From the NCBI RefSeq assembly GCF_007000325.2, contig NZ_CP117269.1, positions 124,001 through 188,000 of the forward strand: a stretch of 64,000 nucleotides of DNA, in the 5' to 3' direction. A program made the position numbers and the translations under genes. The stretch comes from Rhizobium rhododendri. GTDB lineage: Bacteria; Pseudomonadota; Alphaproteobacteria; Rhizobiales; Rhizobiaceae. The notes beneath the pieces were generated by a model. That model made no database searches, had not been told where the DNA came from, and saw nothing but the letters and a program-made list of their open reading frames with translations. This document shows, piece after piece, positions 37,159-45,910 of the stretch. The stretch's first letter is position 1, and each line of letters starts with the position of its first letter.

Positions 37159-38096
37159 GCAGCTATTCCGTAACCGAGCCTTCGGGGCGTCAGAAGTGGT
37201 TCGCCGGTATTCTGGTTATCCTCTACGCCGCAATCACACTCCTTCCGCTTTTGTGGATCATCGGCACGGGGTTCAAATCGCCTGCAGACGCGATCGCCTA
37301 TCCCCCCAAAATGATCTTCGAACCGACGGTCGAAGGATATGTCAACCTCTTCACCACGCGTACCCGTGTGCCTGAGGAGCAACTCAAGGCGCTCGGAGAG
37401 CCGACGACCTGGTACGACAAACTGGTTCGTAAAGAAGGTGTGGTCATTACGGGTGCGTCCCGTTTTGCCGAGCGGTTCACGAACTCCGTCATCATCGCGT
37501 TTAGTTCGACCGTACTTTGTATCGCTCTCGGCACGGCCGCTGCCTATGCCTTCTCGCGGTTCAAGGTACCGTTTAAGGACGACCTGCTGTTCTTCATTCT
37601 TTCGACACGCATGATGCCGCCGATCGCCGTCGCCATCCCAATTTTCCTGATGTTCCGCTCCATGGGCCTCAGCGACACGCATGCTGGCATGATCCTTCTC
37701 TATACAGCGGTCAACCTGTCCCTGTCCGTGTGGCTGCTCAAGGGCTTCATCGACGAGATCCCGATCGAATACGAAGAAGCTGCCCTCATCGATGGCTACA
37801 CGCGCTTCCAGGCCTTTTACAAAGTCGCGCTGCCGCAGGCCGTTACCGGCATCGCCTCAACCGCAATCTTCTGCCTGATCTTCGCATGGAACGAATATGC
37901 CTTTGCCGTTCTCCTGACCTCAGGCAATGCGCAGACAGCACCGCCGTTCATCCCGACCATCATCGGCGTCAGCGGCCAGGATTGGCCGGCAGTGGCCGCC
38001 GGAGCAACGATCTTCCTGGTTCCGGTCATGGTCTTCACCATCCTGCTTCGCAAACATCTTTTGCGCGGCATCACCTTCGGAGCGGTTCGCAAATGA
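37155..38096 (+). CDS. ABC sugar/polyol transporter permease (MalG type)
   Basis: A 313-residue permease, MSSYSVTEPSGRQKWFAGIL, with an EAA loop IPIEYEEAALIDGYTRFQAF followed by VALPQ, and a long periplasmic segment between the first two helices (residues about 45-100) as in MalG-type proteins. It overlaps both neighbours by four bases (ATGA), so the transporter genes are tightly coupled. Confidence 0.9.
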   Translation: MSSYSVTEPSGRQKWFAGILVILYAAITLLPLLWIIGTGFKSPADAIAYPPKMIFEPTVEGYVNLFTTRTRVPEEQLKALGEPTTWYDKLVRKEGVVITGASRFAERFTNSVIIAFSSTVLCIALGTAAAYAFSRFKVPFKDDLLFFILSTRMMPPIAVAIPIFLMFRSMGLSDTHAGMILLYTAVNLSLSVWLLKGFIDEIPIEYEEAALIDGYTRFQAFYKVALPQAVTGIASTAIFCLIFAWNEYAFAVLLTSGNAQTAPPFIPTIIGVSGQDWPAVAAGATIFLVPVMVFTILLRKHLLRGITFGAVRK

Positions 38097-38281
38097 CGAT
38101 CTTTCTCAATCGCCTGTTTCGTCTTCGGCGCGACGCATGGGAAATGCTGGCATCCATCCTGATTGCGCTTGGCGTCGTCATGTTGATGCAGCCACTGTCC
38201 CTATCGCTCTACTCCTACTCATTCATCGTGACGCTTGTGGGCACAGTGATGTTCATCATCGTCAGCCATTTCCCGGAGTGA
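38093..38281 (+). CDS. small two-helix membrane protein of the ABC operon
   Basis: A 62-residue protein with two hydrophobic segments (MLASILIALGVVMLMQPLSL and YSFIVTLVGTVMFIIV). Its ATG overlaps the preceding permease stop and it lies 4 bp before the ATPase gene. Rhizobial glycerol ABC operons (glpSTPQUV type) also carry a small membrane gene with the transporter genes, so it is likely a real accessory subunit. Function unknown. Confidence 0.7.
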   Translation: MTIFLNRLFRLRRDAWEMLASILIALGVVMLMQPLSLSLYSYSFIVTLVGTVMFIIVSHFPE

Positions 38282-38285
38282 ACCC

Positions 38286-39383
38286 ATGGCACAGATCAGA
38301 ATTCAGAATGTGCGCAAGGATTTTGGGGCATTCAACGCGGTAAAGTCTTCCACCTTCACCGTGGAGGACGGAGAGTTCTTCATGCTTCTCGGCCCTTCCG
38401 GATGCGGCAAGACGACCACTTTGCGAATGATGGCCGGCCTTGAGCTTCCAACCAGCGGCGAAATCTACATCGGCGGCGAAGAGGTCGGCATGAAAAGGGC
38501 AGGCGAGCGGGATATCGCCTTCGTCTTCCAGATGTTCGCTCTTTATCCCCATATGAACGTCCGCAGGAATATTTCCTATCCCCTGGTCAGCCAGGGCATG
38601 CGCGAGGCGGAGGTCACCAAGCGTGTCGCCGAGGTGGCGAAGATTCTGCAAATCGAGAGCATCCTCGACAAACCCGTCGGCCGCCTATCCGGCGGCGATC
38701 GCCAGCGCGTCGCACTCGGCCGTGCCATCGTGCGCAACCCGAAAGCATTCTTTATGGACGAGCCGCTCGGCGCACTCGACGCTGAATTTCGTGAGCACAT
38801 GGCGGAAGAGCTGCGCGCTCTGCATGATCGCATGGGCGCCACCACTGTTTACGTGACACATGATCAGCTGGAAGCCATGCAGATGGGCGACAAGATCGTT
38901 GTGATGAACCACGGGGTCGTCGAGCAATTCGGCAAACCTCAACAGATCTATGACTGGCCGGCGACGAAGTTCGTCGCCAAGTTCATCGGCTCGCCACCCA
39001 TGAATTTCTTGGAATTTGAAGGCGTAATGGCAGCCGGTGGTAATCAGGTTAGCCTCTGCGGGTACGACGTGAAGGTTCCAGCCTCCCGAGACGAACGCCA
39101 AGGGAAGCTCGCGCTTGGTGTGAGACCCGAACATGTCAGGTTCAGGGATGATTCATCGTTTCGGGGCCGTGTGGTCGCCACCGAATATCTCGGTACGACC
39201 CAGATCGTCACAATCGATACCGCACACGGAGCAATCAAGGCTCGAACCCGCTCGAACCAGTCCGCCCGTGTCGATGAACTGATTGGTCTCGATTTCGATA
39301 CCAAAACCTTGACCATCTTCGACTCGGCAAGCGGAAACGCCCTTATCTCCGAGGCCAATGAAGGAGTGCTGCGTCGTGGCTGA
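38286..39383 (+). CDS. ABC transporter ATP-binding protein 1
   Basis: A 365-residue cytoplasmic ATPase of the sugar importer. It has Walker A GPSGCGKTT (residues 36-44), signature LSGGDRQRVALGRA (one position differs from the usual LSGGQ), Walker B AFFMDEPLGALDA, the switch His in VTHDQLEAM, and a C-terminal TOBE-like regulatory domain (LGVRPEHVRF). It pairs with the next gene as a heterodimer, as in rhizobial glycerol transporters with two ATPase genes. Confidence 0.92.
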   Translation: MAQIRIQNVRKDFGAFNAVKSSTFTVEDGEFFMLLGPSGCGKTTTLRMMAGLELPTSGEIYIGGEEVGMKRAGERDIAFVFQMFALYPHMNVRRNISYPLVSQGMREAEVTKRVAEVAKILQIESILDKPVGRLSGGDRQRVALGRAIVRNPKAFFMDEPLGALDAEFREHMAEELRALHDRMGATTVYVTHDQLEAMQMGDKIVVMNHGVVEQFGKPQQIYDWPATKFVAKFIGSPPMNFLEFEGVMAAGGNQVSLCGYDVKVPASRDERQGKLALGVRPEHVRFRDDSSFRGRVVATEYLGTTQIVTIDTAHGAIKARTRSNQSARVDELIGLDFDTKTLTIFDSASGNALISEANEGVLRRG

Positions 39384-40371
39384 AGTCATCCTCAAAAGCA
39401 TAAACAAGTCATTCGCCGGCCATCGCGCCCTCGACGGCGTTTCGATGGTCGTCCCGGATGGATCGTTTGTCGTTCTTCTCGGCCCGACAGGTGCCGGCAA
39501 GACAACGACATTGCGAATGGTTTCCGGGCTGGACACGCCCGACAGCGGTGATGTTATCATTGGCGGACGCTCAATGCGCGGTCTCACGCCCGCGCAGCGC
39601 AATGTCGCAATGGTCTTCCAGCAGTATTCCCTCTATCCGCATCTCTCGGTGCGCCAGAACCTGGAATTCCCATTGAAGTCGCCGCTGCTGAAGACACCGC
39701 AAAATGTCATAAACGAGAAAGTGAAGGCGATTGCAGAAATCCTGCAGATCTCACACAAGCTCGATAACAAGGCGACAGCCCTTTCGGGTGGCGAAATGCA
39801 ACGTGTGTCCATCGGACGCGCGTTGGTCAGAAACCCGCAAATCTACCTGATGGATGAGCCTTTAAGTTCGCTCGACGCCAAGCTCCGATCCGATCTTCGC
39901 ATCGAGCTCAAGAGCATCCAGGCCAAATCGGGTGCGACTTTGCTCTATGTCACCCACGATCAGGTCGAAGCGATGACGATGGCAACCCATGTCGGCGTCC
40001 TCCAGAACGGCAAGCTTGTCCAGTTCGGCTCTCCACGCGAGATCTACGAACAACCCGTCAGCCTGTATGCGGCGACCCGCCTCGGGCAGCCACGCATTAA
40101 TGTCGTCCCTGCGGAACTCTTTCCCGGTGCGCCGGCAAAGGCCAAATCCATTGGCTTGCGGCCGGAACATATCGGTCAGTGTGATGGTCAGGATGCGACA
40201 GTAACCCGCGTCGAACATCTGGGCGATCAGACCCGCCTCCATCTCATGTTCAAGACGCACAACCTTATCACCGTCACCGACGCCCATACCGAACTCAAGG
40301 GCGGCGAAACCATCAAGATCAAGCCAAACAAGCCGCTCTACTTCGATGTGGACGGCATGCGCTTAGTTTAA
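39376..40371 (+). CDS. ABC transporter ATP-binding protein 2
   Basis: A 331-residue ATPase with Walker A GPTGAGKTTT, signature LSGGEMQRVSIGRA, Walker B IYLMDEPLSSLDAKL and VTHDQVEAMTMA, plus a C-terminal TOBE-like domain. I choose the GTG at 39376 (translating VAEVILKSINKSFAGH) because AAGGAG lies 9 bases upstream at 39361-39366. The in-frame ATG at 39358 would overlap that site. It overlaps the end of the first ATPase gene by 8 bases. Confidence 0.9.
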   Translation: MAEVILKSINKSFAGHRALDGVSMVVPDGSFVVLLGPTGAGKTTTLRMVSGLDTPDSGDVIIGGRSMRGLTPAQRNVAMVFQQYSLYPHLSVRQNLEFPLKSPLLKTPQNVINEKVKAIAEILQISHKLDNKATALSGGEMQRVSIGRALVRNPQIYLMDEPLSSLDAKLRSDLRIELKSIQAKSGATLLYVTHDQVEAMTMATHVGVLQNGKLVQFGSPREIYEQPVSLYAATRLGQPRINVVPAELFPGAPAKAKSIGLRPEHIGQCDGQDATVTRVEHLGDQTRLHLMFKTHNLITVTDAHTELKGGETIKIKPNKPLYFDVDGMRLV

Positions 40372-40382
40372 GGGAGACAATA

Positions 40383-42062
40383 ATGTCACAGTTCCTCAAC
40401 AGCAGGGAAAATGCGGTCACGGAAGCGCTGGAGGGAGTGCTCGCGGCATCTGGCGGTGCACTCGTCCGTCTGGACGGATATCCGCACATCCGTGTCATCG
40501 TCCGATCCGATTGGGACAAGAGCAAGGTGGCGCTCGTCTCCGGCGGTGGATCAGGCCATGAGCCCGCACATGCCGGCTTCGTTGGCAGGGGAATGCTGAC
40601 CGCCGCCGTTTGCGGTGATGTTTTTGCATCGCCCAGCGTTGACGCGATCCTTGCCGGTATCCTGGCTGTCACAGGACCAGCGGGCTGCTTGCTCATCGTA
40701 AAGAACTATACCGGTGACCGCCTTAACTTCGGGCTTGCAGCCGAACGCGCGCGCGCATACGGCTTGAACGTCAGCATGGTGATCGTCGACGACGACATCG
40801 CGCTGCCGGAACTCCCTCAGGCTCGGGGTGTGGCAGGAACACTTCTCGTCCACAAGATCGCGGGTGCCGTGGCGGAAAGCGGTGCGGATCTAGACGCGGT
40901 TATCAAGGCCGCACGCCGTGTAATCCAGAACACGAGCTCGATCGGCATATCGCTCGACACCTGCACAGTCCCTGGCTCTCCCAAGGAGAATCGGATCCCC
41001 GAAGGGCACGCCGAGCTCGGTCTTGGGATTCACGGCGAAGCCGGCGTCGAGCAGATCGAATATTCAGGTGCAAAGGGCGCTGTGGCCGCAATGGTCGATC
41101 GCCTCGCTGCGTCGATGTCAGATAAACCTCACGTGGCCCTCGTCAACAACCTTGGCGGCACCTCGATCCTGGAGATGTCGGTAGTGATTTATGAGCTGAT
41201 CCAATCCAAGATCGGCAGCAAGATTACTCACATCATTGGTCCGGCGCAGTTGATGACGTCACTCGACATGCAGGGATTTTCGATCTCGGTATTTCCTGCC
41301 GAAACGGCAGAACTGGCGCTTCTGCAGGCACCGGTGGACCTTCCAGCATGGCCGGGGCTTGCGGCCGTCAAACCCGTCTCTATCCTCGCTCTGCCCGACG
41401 GTTTGACGCCAATCGCACCTATTCCGTCCCAGCACAAAGCCACCCGTGAGTTCCTCCATGATTGCTGCTCGCTTCTCATCGAGGCGGAAAAGGATCTGAA
41501 TGCCCTGGACGCCAAGTCTGGTGACGGCGACACCGGCTCAACATTGTCCAGCGCTGCGCGCGCCCTGATCGGTGCGCTCGATCGCCTCCCGCTATCCGAT
41601 CATACGCAACTCTTCCGGGCCATGGGCCAGGAACTCAGCCAGACCATGGGCGGATCATCGGGTGTGCTCCTCGCGATTTTCTTTGCTGCCGCTGGTGATG
41701 GTGCATCAAGTGGGCTGACGATCCGCGATGCATTAAAGGCCGGCCTCTATAGAATGCAGGAGATTGGTGGCGCGCGGCTTGGCGACCGGACAATGGTCGA
41801 TGCTCTCTTGCCTGCACTCGACGCACTCGAACAAGGTTTCGCCCCCGCAGCTAAAGCAGCACGTGCAGGAGCTGACCTAACGGCAACACTTATCCACGCA
41901 AAGGCGGGACGTGCTGCATATGTCAATGCAAAGCAATTGGAAGGTCATGTCGATCCCGGAGCAGAGGCCGTTGCCCGACTGTTCGAGTACCTGGCGGTGC
42001 GGCCCGACTTCACCGGTCAATCAGCTGGCGAAAAGACCGTCGCTATGAGCGTGACAGGGTGA
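40383..42062 (+). CDS. fused DhaK-DhaL type ketose kinase (ATP-dependent dihydroxyacetone kinase family)
   Basis: A 559-residue cytoplasmic kinase. The N-terminal DhaK domain has VSGGGSGHEPAHAGFVGRGM (residues about 52-71) and the substrate-binding His in GLGIHGEAGVEQIEY. The C-terminal DhaL domain has the Mg-ATP loop LDAKSGDGDTGSTLSSAARA and MGGSSGVLLAIFF. Such single-chain enzymes phosphorylate dihydroxyacetone, or in sugar-alcohol pathways erythrulose-type tetroses. It ends the ABC operon, 11 bp after the second ATPase gene, so it probably phosphorylates the imported substrate or its oxidised form. The gene ends 128 bp from the T-DNA left border. Confidence 0.9.
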   Translation: MSQFLNSRENAVTEALEGVLAASGGALVRLDGYPHIRVIVRSDWDKSKVALVSGGGSGHEPAHAGFVGRGMLTAAVCGDVFASPSVDAILAGILAVTGPAGCLLIVKNYTGDRLNFGLAAERARAYGLNVSMVIVDDDIALPELPQARGVAGTLLVHKIAGAVAESGADLDAVIKAARRVIQNTSSIGISLDTCTVPGSPKENRIPEGHAELGLGIHGEAGVEQIEYSGAKGAVAAMVDRLAASMSDKPHVALVNNLGGTSILEMSVVIYELIQSKIGSKITHIIGPAQLMTSLDMQGFSISVFPAETAELALLQAPVDLPAWPGLAAVKPVSILALPDGLTPIAPIPSQHKATREFLHDCCSLLIEAEKDLNALDAKSGDGDTGSTLSSAARALIGALDRLPLSDHTQLFRAMGQELSQTMGGSSGVLLAIFFAAAGDGASSGLTIRDALKAGLYRMQEIGGARLGDRTMVDALLPALDALEQGFAPAAKAARAGADLTATLIHAKAGRAAYVNAKQLEGHVDPGAEAVARLFEYLAVRPDFTGQSAGEKTVAMSVTG

Positions 42063-42189
42063 TAATCGTCGCAGACGCAGACGCAGACGCACACGCACAT
42101 GGAATTTGGCACCTGTTTGGATCAGAAAAAATCGATCCTATCATCGGGCTCCAGCAATTGCTTCCCCCAGTAGAAGCAATTGCTTCTAC
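42063..42189. other. spacer between kinase gene and T-DNA border
   Basis: Contains a short run of GCAGAC/GCACAC hexamers (42069-42097) and a palindrome that reaches the border. No gene seen. Confidence 0.5.
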
Positions 42190-42192
42190 TGG
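42167..42192. repeat. 26-bp perfect palindrome abutting the left border
   Basis: The arm CCAGTAGAAGCAA is followed directly by its reverse complement, with no loop. The right arm overlaps the first three bases of the border repeat, and so lies at the VirD2 nick region. Confidence 0.85.
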
Positions 42193-42214
42193 CAGGATAT
42201 ATTGATATGTAAAA
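42190..42214 (+). repeat. T-DNA left border repeat
   Basis: A 25-bp repeat beginning TGGCAGGATATATTG and ending TGTAAAA, matching the Agrobacterium border consensus except for the last base. It is in the same orientation as the repeat at 46901-46925. With that one as right border, this is the left border and the T-DNA lies to its right. Confidence 0.93.
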
Positions 42215-42386
42215 TATGTTTGCCACCATTGCTGATCCGCATTTGCCGAGCCCGCCATTGAATTTTGATGTCGGTATACAAGATTATTTTCTTATGGATG
42301 GAAATATTTAAGTAATATAATTTTGTTTTGAATTTTTAAACATGAAATTTCTATGTGGTTATCGATTAATTTATTGATTATATTTA

Positions 42387-43232
42387 GGCTCAGGACCTAT
42401 TAAATAGCTTGCGGGGTTTCCTCGGTTCTGGTTCACTGGGATCGAACGGAGGGACCGCCATGAGTGATTTGATGTTTTTGTCAGACGCGCAAATGCGCCG
42501 TATCGAGCCTTATTTTCCGCTATCGCATGGCGTTCCGCGCGTGGATGACAGGCGTGTCTTGAGCGGCATCATCTTCGTTCTGCGCAATGGGTTGCGATGG
42601 CGTGACGCTCCCAAAGAGTATGGGCCGCACAAGACGATCTACAACCGCTTCATCCGGTGGAGCAGGCTCGGGGTGTTCAATCGCATACTGGCCGAACTGA
42701 CAGCAAAGCGGGGCAAGCCTGAGCAATTGATGATCGACGCGACCCATTTGAAAGCCCATCGCACCGCAGCCAGCCTGCTAAAAAAGGGGATGTTCCCCGA
42801 CGTATCGGACGCACCAAAGGCGGGTTGAACTCCAAGCTGCATGCTGTTTGCGATGGTCACGGTCGGCCACTGATCCTGCTTTTGAGCGAAGGGCAGATGA
42901 GCGACTACAAAGGTGCCGCGCGGATGCTGCATGCTTTTCCCAAGGCAAAGACGCTTCTTGCCGACAAGGGATATGACGCCGACTGGTTTCGAGACGCCTT
43001 GGCGCAACGCAAGATAACGGCCTGCATTCCATCACGGGCAAACCGCAAGGTGCCGATCCCGCACGATCCAGCGCTCTACAAAAAGCGGCACAAGATCGAA
43101 AACATGTTCGGCAGGCTCAAGGACTGGAGGCGAATTCACACCCGATACGACCGTTGCGCTCACACCTTCTTCTCAAGCATATGCATCGCGGCCGCCGTTA
43201 TCTTCTGGCTCTGATTTAACGAGTCCTGAGCC
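42387..43232 (+). mobile_element. IS5-family element (IS427 group), copy 2, inside the T-DNA
   Basis: An 846-bp copy identical in layout to the element at 2445-3290, with ends GGCTCAGGAC/GTCCTGAGCC and TA on both sides (42385-42386, 43233-43234). It inserted in AT-rich T-DNA. Confidence 0.92.
42460..43214 (+). CDS. IS5-family transposase in two frames, copy 2
   Basis: Same protein as at 2518-3272. OrfA runs from the ATG at 42460 to 42828, and the orfB frame ends at 43214. They are joined by slippage at AAAAAAGGGG (42781-42790). The DDE residues MIDATHLKAHR, LLADKGYDADWF and IENMFGRLKDW are present. No translated difference from copy 1 was seen, so one copy is a recent offspring of the other. 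Confidence 0.87.
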
Positions 43233-43283
43233 TAAGAATGGAATAATTGACCCAACGAAATAAGCCATATACTAAAGAATAAA

Positions 43284-43300
43284 ATCGAGCTTTATTTATA
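43284..43300 (-). promoter_or_regulatory. candidate polyadenylation signal for the T-DNA phosphatase gene
   Basis: On the minus strand TATAAATAAAGC contains AATAAA. Leaving out the IS4 element, it lies roughly 100 bp beyond the phosphatase stop codon. Confidence 0.4.
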
Positions 43301-43397
43301 AAAGGACTGGTATATGAAAGGGAAATACATCGCATCGGAATACAAGAAAAACAACAAGACATAGCTCGAAACCACACAACAGGAGCAGATATGCGAC

Positions 43398-44650
43398 CTC
43401 AGGAATCCCCTCATTCAAATGATCCCGAAAGTACGTTTGAGGATTTGATGGTCGCGGAAGAGCGTCTCGAACTGTAGGATGAGAGGGCGTAATCTTTCCT
43501 CGGGCATGTTGGGGATCAGTTGATAGTACATCACGCCCTGCCGGAAGAGTGAATGCACGCGTCGCGATGTCGTGCTCGTGCGCAGATGGCGGTCGTAGCC
43601 GATGGCCTCTCCGGCAGCGCCCAGCAGGGTTAGGAGCACAATGGCAAGAGCGGCGATCAACCACAGCCTGTCGCGCCGAGCGGGCGTGGAGACGCGGGTT
43701 GCCGACATGCCCATCCCGAACCGCCAATCCTTGGCATCGCGAAACGCGCATTCGATGCCCCAGCGCCGGGAGTAAAGATCAATGAGGATCTTTGCCGTCA
43801 CCTTGGTCAGGCTGGTTGCGAGGCACCATGGCTCTTTCATGTCCTTGGCGTGGACGCACACGACCGCACCGACGGGGCATCCCTGCGCCGTGACTGTCGC
43901 CTCGCGCAGCAGCCTGGCACGTCCCGAGGGGCCGATCCACTCCTTCGCCGGACGGCTCTCACCGCCGGTCGTCACCTGGATGTTGCCGCGAAAGCGGATG
44001 ACATAGTCGAAGTGCAGCTCGTCCTTTAGGACGCCGTAGAGCTTGGCGTCGCCAAAGCCGCGATCGGCGACGAGCAGCACCTTCACTTCTGTTGGCAACA
44101 GCTCGGCAAGCCGGGTCACGATCCAGTATTCATACTGATTGCGCCGCGCTTTCAGCTCCGCCTTGCGTACCGTCAACCACAGGAGTGGCGTCGCCCGGCC
44201 ATGTTCGGTAAGCAGCGACAGCATCAGGGTCGAGTGCCCGTCGGCATCGAAGTCGGTCCAGTCCATGGCGACGACGATATCGGTGCGGCTACCAAGACAA
44301 TAGTCGGCCCAGTCGGCCATCAGCGCGTCGACTTCGATCCCGTCGTTCGACAGCATCCGGTCGACCTGCTTGATCGCATGACGCGAGAGCCCTCCTTCGG
44401 CCAGCGCAAGACCGTGGCCAATCGCGCTCACCGCCAGCGACGACGCCTGCAGCGTGCCAACCGTCGCCTTCGCCAGCGACGTTACCCGCTTCGCGTGCAG
44501 GCCCTCGCCAAAAAGTTCGTCAACAAAGGAATGCACCGCTTCAGAAGAAAACTCCGCCTTGCCGTTCATCTGACTCTGCTCTCCGTTCGAACGGAAATGC
44601 AGAATCATCTTTCCCGCCCTACGTCATCTCAAAATGAGGGGATGCCTGAG
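43398..44650 (-). mobile_element. IS4-family element inside the T-DNA
   Basis: A 1,253-bp element with ends CTCAGGAATCCCCTCATT and AATGAGGGGATGCCTGAG. It is flanked by the 9-bp duplication ATATGCGAC (43389-43397 and 44651-44659). It inserted directly behind the stop codon of the phosphatase gene and so separates that gene from its polyadenylation region. Confidence 0.9.
43415..44608 (-). CDS. IS4-family transposase
   Basis: A 397-residue DDE transposase with DIVVAMDWTDFDADGHSTL (first Asp), VKVLLVADRGFGDAKLYG (second Asp) and LYSRRWGIECAFRDAKDWRF (YREK-like region with Glu). The frame is intact. A shorter start at MNGKAEFSSEAV (14 residues in) is possible. Confidence 0.9.
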   Translation of the reverse strand: MILHFRSNGEQSQMNGKAEFSSEAVHSFVDELFGEGLHAKRVTSLAKATVGTLQASSLAVSAIGHGLALAEGGLSRHAIKQVDRMLSNDGIEVDALMADWADYCLGSRTDIVVAMDWTDFDADGHSTLMLSLLTEHGRATPLLWLTVRKAELKARRNQYEYWIVTRLAELLPTEVKVLLVADRGFGDAKLYGVLKDELHFDYVIRFRGNIQVTTGGESRPAKEWIGPSGRARLLREATVTAQGCPVGAVVCVHAKDMKEPWCLATSLTKVTAKILIDLYSRRWGIECAFRDAKDWRFGMGMSATRVSTPARRDRLWLIAALAIVLLTLLGAAGEAIGYDRHLRTSTTSRRVHSLFRQGVMYYQLIPNMPEERLRPLILQFETLFRDHQILKRTFGII

Positions 44651-44660
44651 ATATGCGACA

Positions 44661-45466
44661 TCATTTTCCGACCATTTCTGCAACTATTTCCAGAACCTCC
44701 AGGATGTCTTCATATCCATCAGCGACTGGAAATTGTCGGAAGCTTTTCTCTACCATGATACCGCTACCTGCCTGAACAAGCATCGGACCATCAGTGTTGG
44801 CACTATCGCCACAAGCGATCCAGGTCTTGCCTTGGACCCTCTCCATCACAGTTTTCAGCGCCTGGGCCTTGCTGAGATCCCTGAGAGTGAGATCAAGGAA
44901 GGCAGCAGTTGCGTCCACAATGAATTTTTGGCCGCTCTCCGACACCTGATTGTCCATCAGTTCACGAACCTGCTGATTTTCGGCTTCATCAACACCTTCT
45001 TTCCAGCCGACGGCATAACCAGCAGTCTTTTTGTTGAGGATAAAAGGATAACTCAAGCTGCTGATAAGGCTTTCCATCTGCTCGGTGAAATTGTGGACTT
45101 CAGCAGGGCTAGATGCCCGATGAATGACCCGGTCGTTGATCTTTATCATCATGCCCTTCTCGGTCACGAGATTGGGATGGTCTCCTACCCCAATCCTTTG
45201 AACGTAATCTTCAGCCTGCGCGGTAATAAGAAAAGTCTGATCGGGGATCCTTGCGAGAACTCTAAGGGCTCTCTGGCCAACATTTGCACCGGGTGGAGTT
45301 ATGGTTCCATCGATATCAAGAGCAAAAGCCAGCTGTCAAAAACACCAAGTCAGTACGTATCTATAAGCATAATTTAATTCGAAATGATAAAATAAAACAC
45401 CTTCTTGGCCTTCTGCGTAATCTCAGGCAAGTCCATGCCCAAGCAGCTTGTGAGAAGAGACGCCAT
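44661..45466 (-). CDS. T-DNA gene with a 68-bp intron: HAD-type sugar-phosphate phosphatase
   Basis: Exon 1 is 45401-45466 (22 codons, MASLLTSCLGMDLPEITQKA-KK), the intron 45333-45400, exon 2 44661-45332 (223 codons). Splicing gives 245 residues and joins KK directly to LAFALDIDGTITPPGANV. Without splicing, TGA lies just before the DxDGT box and no start precedes it. The HAD signatures are D28-x-D30-G-T, FLITAQ (motif II), DLSKAQALK (motif III Lys) and GDSANTDGPML (motif IV), as in trehalose-phosphatase/Cof-like subclass IIB enzymes. The intron has GTGTTT, a branch-like TACTGAC 18 nt before the acceptor and TTTTTGACAG. The start context is GATATGG. An ocs-like element and TATA box precede it. 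Expected to act in the transformed plant cell; substrate unknown. Confidence 0.75.
45333..45400 (-). other. putative spliceosomal intron in the T-DNA phosphatase gene
   Basis: 68 bp, about 70 percent A+T, with GT...AG ends, TACTGAC (perfect RCTRAC branch consensus), and a T-rich tract before CAG. It contains in-frame stops and falls between two codons (phase 0). The donor GTGTTT is weak. Confidence 0.65.
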
Positions 45467-45539
45467 ATCAAAGAGTGTTTAAGATTGTATATGGGGCCGG
45501 ATAATGGGAGTTGATGAGAAATAAGACGTGAATAACTCA

Positions 45540-45546
45540 TTTTATA
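45540..45546 (-). promoter_or_regulatory. TATA box for the T-DNA phosphatase gene
   Basis: CTATAAAATG on the minus strand, 74 bp before the ATG, leaving a leader of about 45 nt if transcription starts 30 bp downstream. Confidence 0.65.
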
Positions 45547-45573
45547 GACAGCTGGGTGCTCTTTTCTACGTGA

Positions 45574-45593
45574 TTACATATGCGCTTACGTCA
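45574..45593 (-). promoter_or_regulatory. ocs-like enhancer element 1
   Basis: TGACGTAAGCGCATATGTAA on the minus strand matches about 18 of 20 positions of the ocs element (TGACGYAAGSRMTKACGYMM), the bZIP-binding enhancer of opine synthase promoters. It lies 28 bp upstream of the TATA box of the phosphatase gene. Confidence 0.75.
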
Positions 45594-45821
45594 TTTTATG
45601 ACTTGGACATACGGTCCCAGCGAGAAATTTAGGTATAGCAATTTTTGAAAATTTCTGTTCTCGATAGCGTTTGATTGAAACATTAATTCATGTGGTACAG
45701 CTAAGTCGCAGGATGTTTTTGGAGTCATTTGCCTTGGTTGTTTGAATTGGAGGGTTTTTAAATCGCCTACATCCATACCATATAGCTTTGCAGATAAGAT
45801 TTGCCAGCAAGTCTTATCGCG

Positions 45822-45841
45822 TGACGTAAAGGCTTACCATA
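45822..45841 (+). promoter_or_regulatory. ocs-like enhancer element 2
   Basis: TGACGTAAAGGCTTACCATA on the plus strand matches about 16 of 20 positions of the ocs consensus. It lies 19 bp upstream of the TATA box of the divergent gene. Confidence 0.6.
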
Positions 45842-45859
45842 CAGACGTTCTAACATCGC

Positions 45860-45866
45860 TATAAAT
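45860..45866 (+). promoter_or_regulatory. TATA box for the plus-strand T-DNA gene
   Basis: GCTATAAATTC, 45 bp before the ATG at 45911, a suitable plant core promoter position. Confidence 0.6.
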
Positions 45867-45910
45867 TCAGTTTACCGGTACAACCTTCTTATCATAAAAA
45901 CCAAGCTATC

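Larger units (their letters stand above)
45467..45910. promoter_or_regulatory. bidirectional plant-type promoter region of the T-DNA
   Basis: The 444-bp AT-rich interval between two divergent intron-containing genes. It holds an ocs-like element and a TATA box for each direction (listed separately). No bacterial ribosome binding site is seen before either start. Confidence 0.7.

Noticed and set aside
42069..42097. GCAGAC/GCACAC hexamer run
   Set aside because: Only about four imperfect units and no known signal; noted but not interpreted.
45591..45776. 61-codon minus-strand frame between the T-DNA genes
   Set aside because: Lies in the bidirectional promoter interval, has low coding character and overlaps the ocs-like element region.
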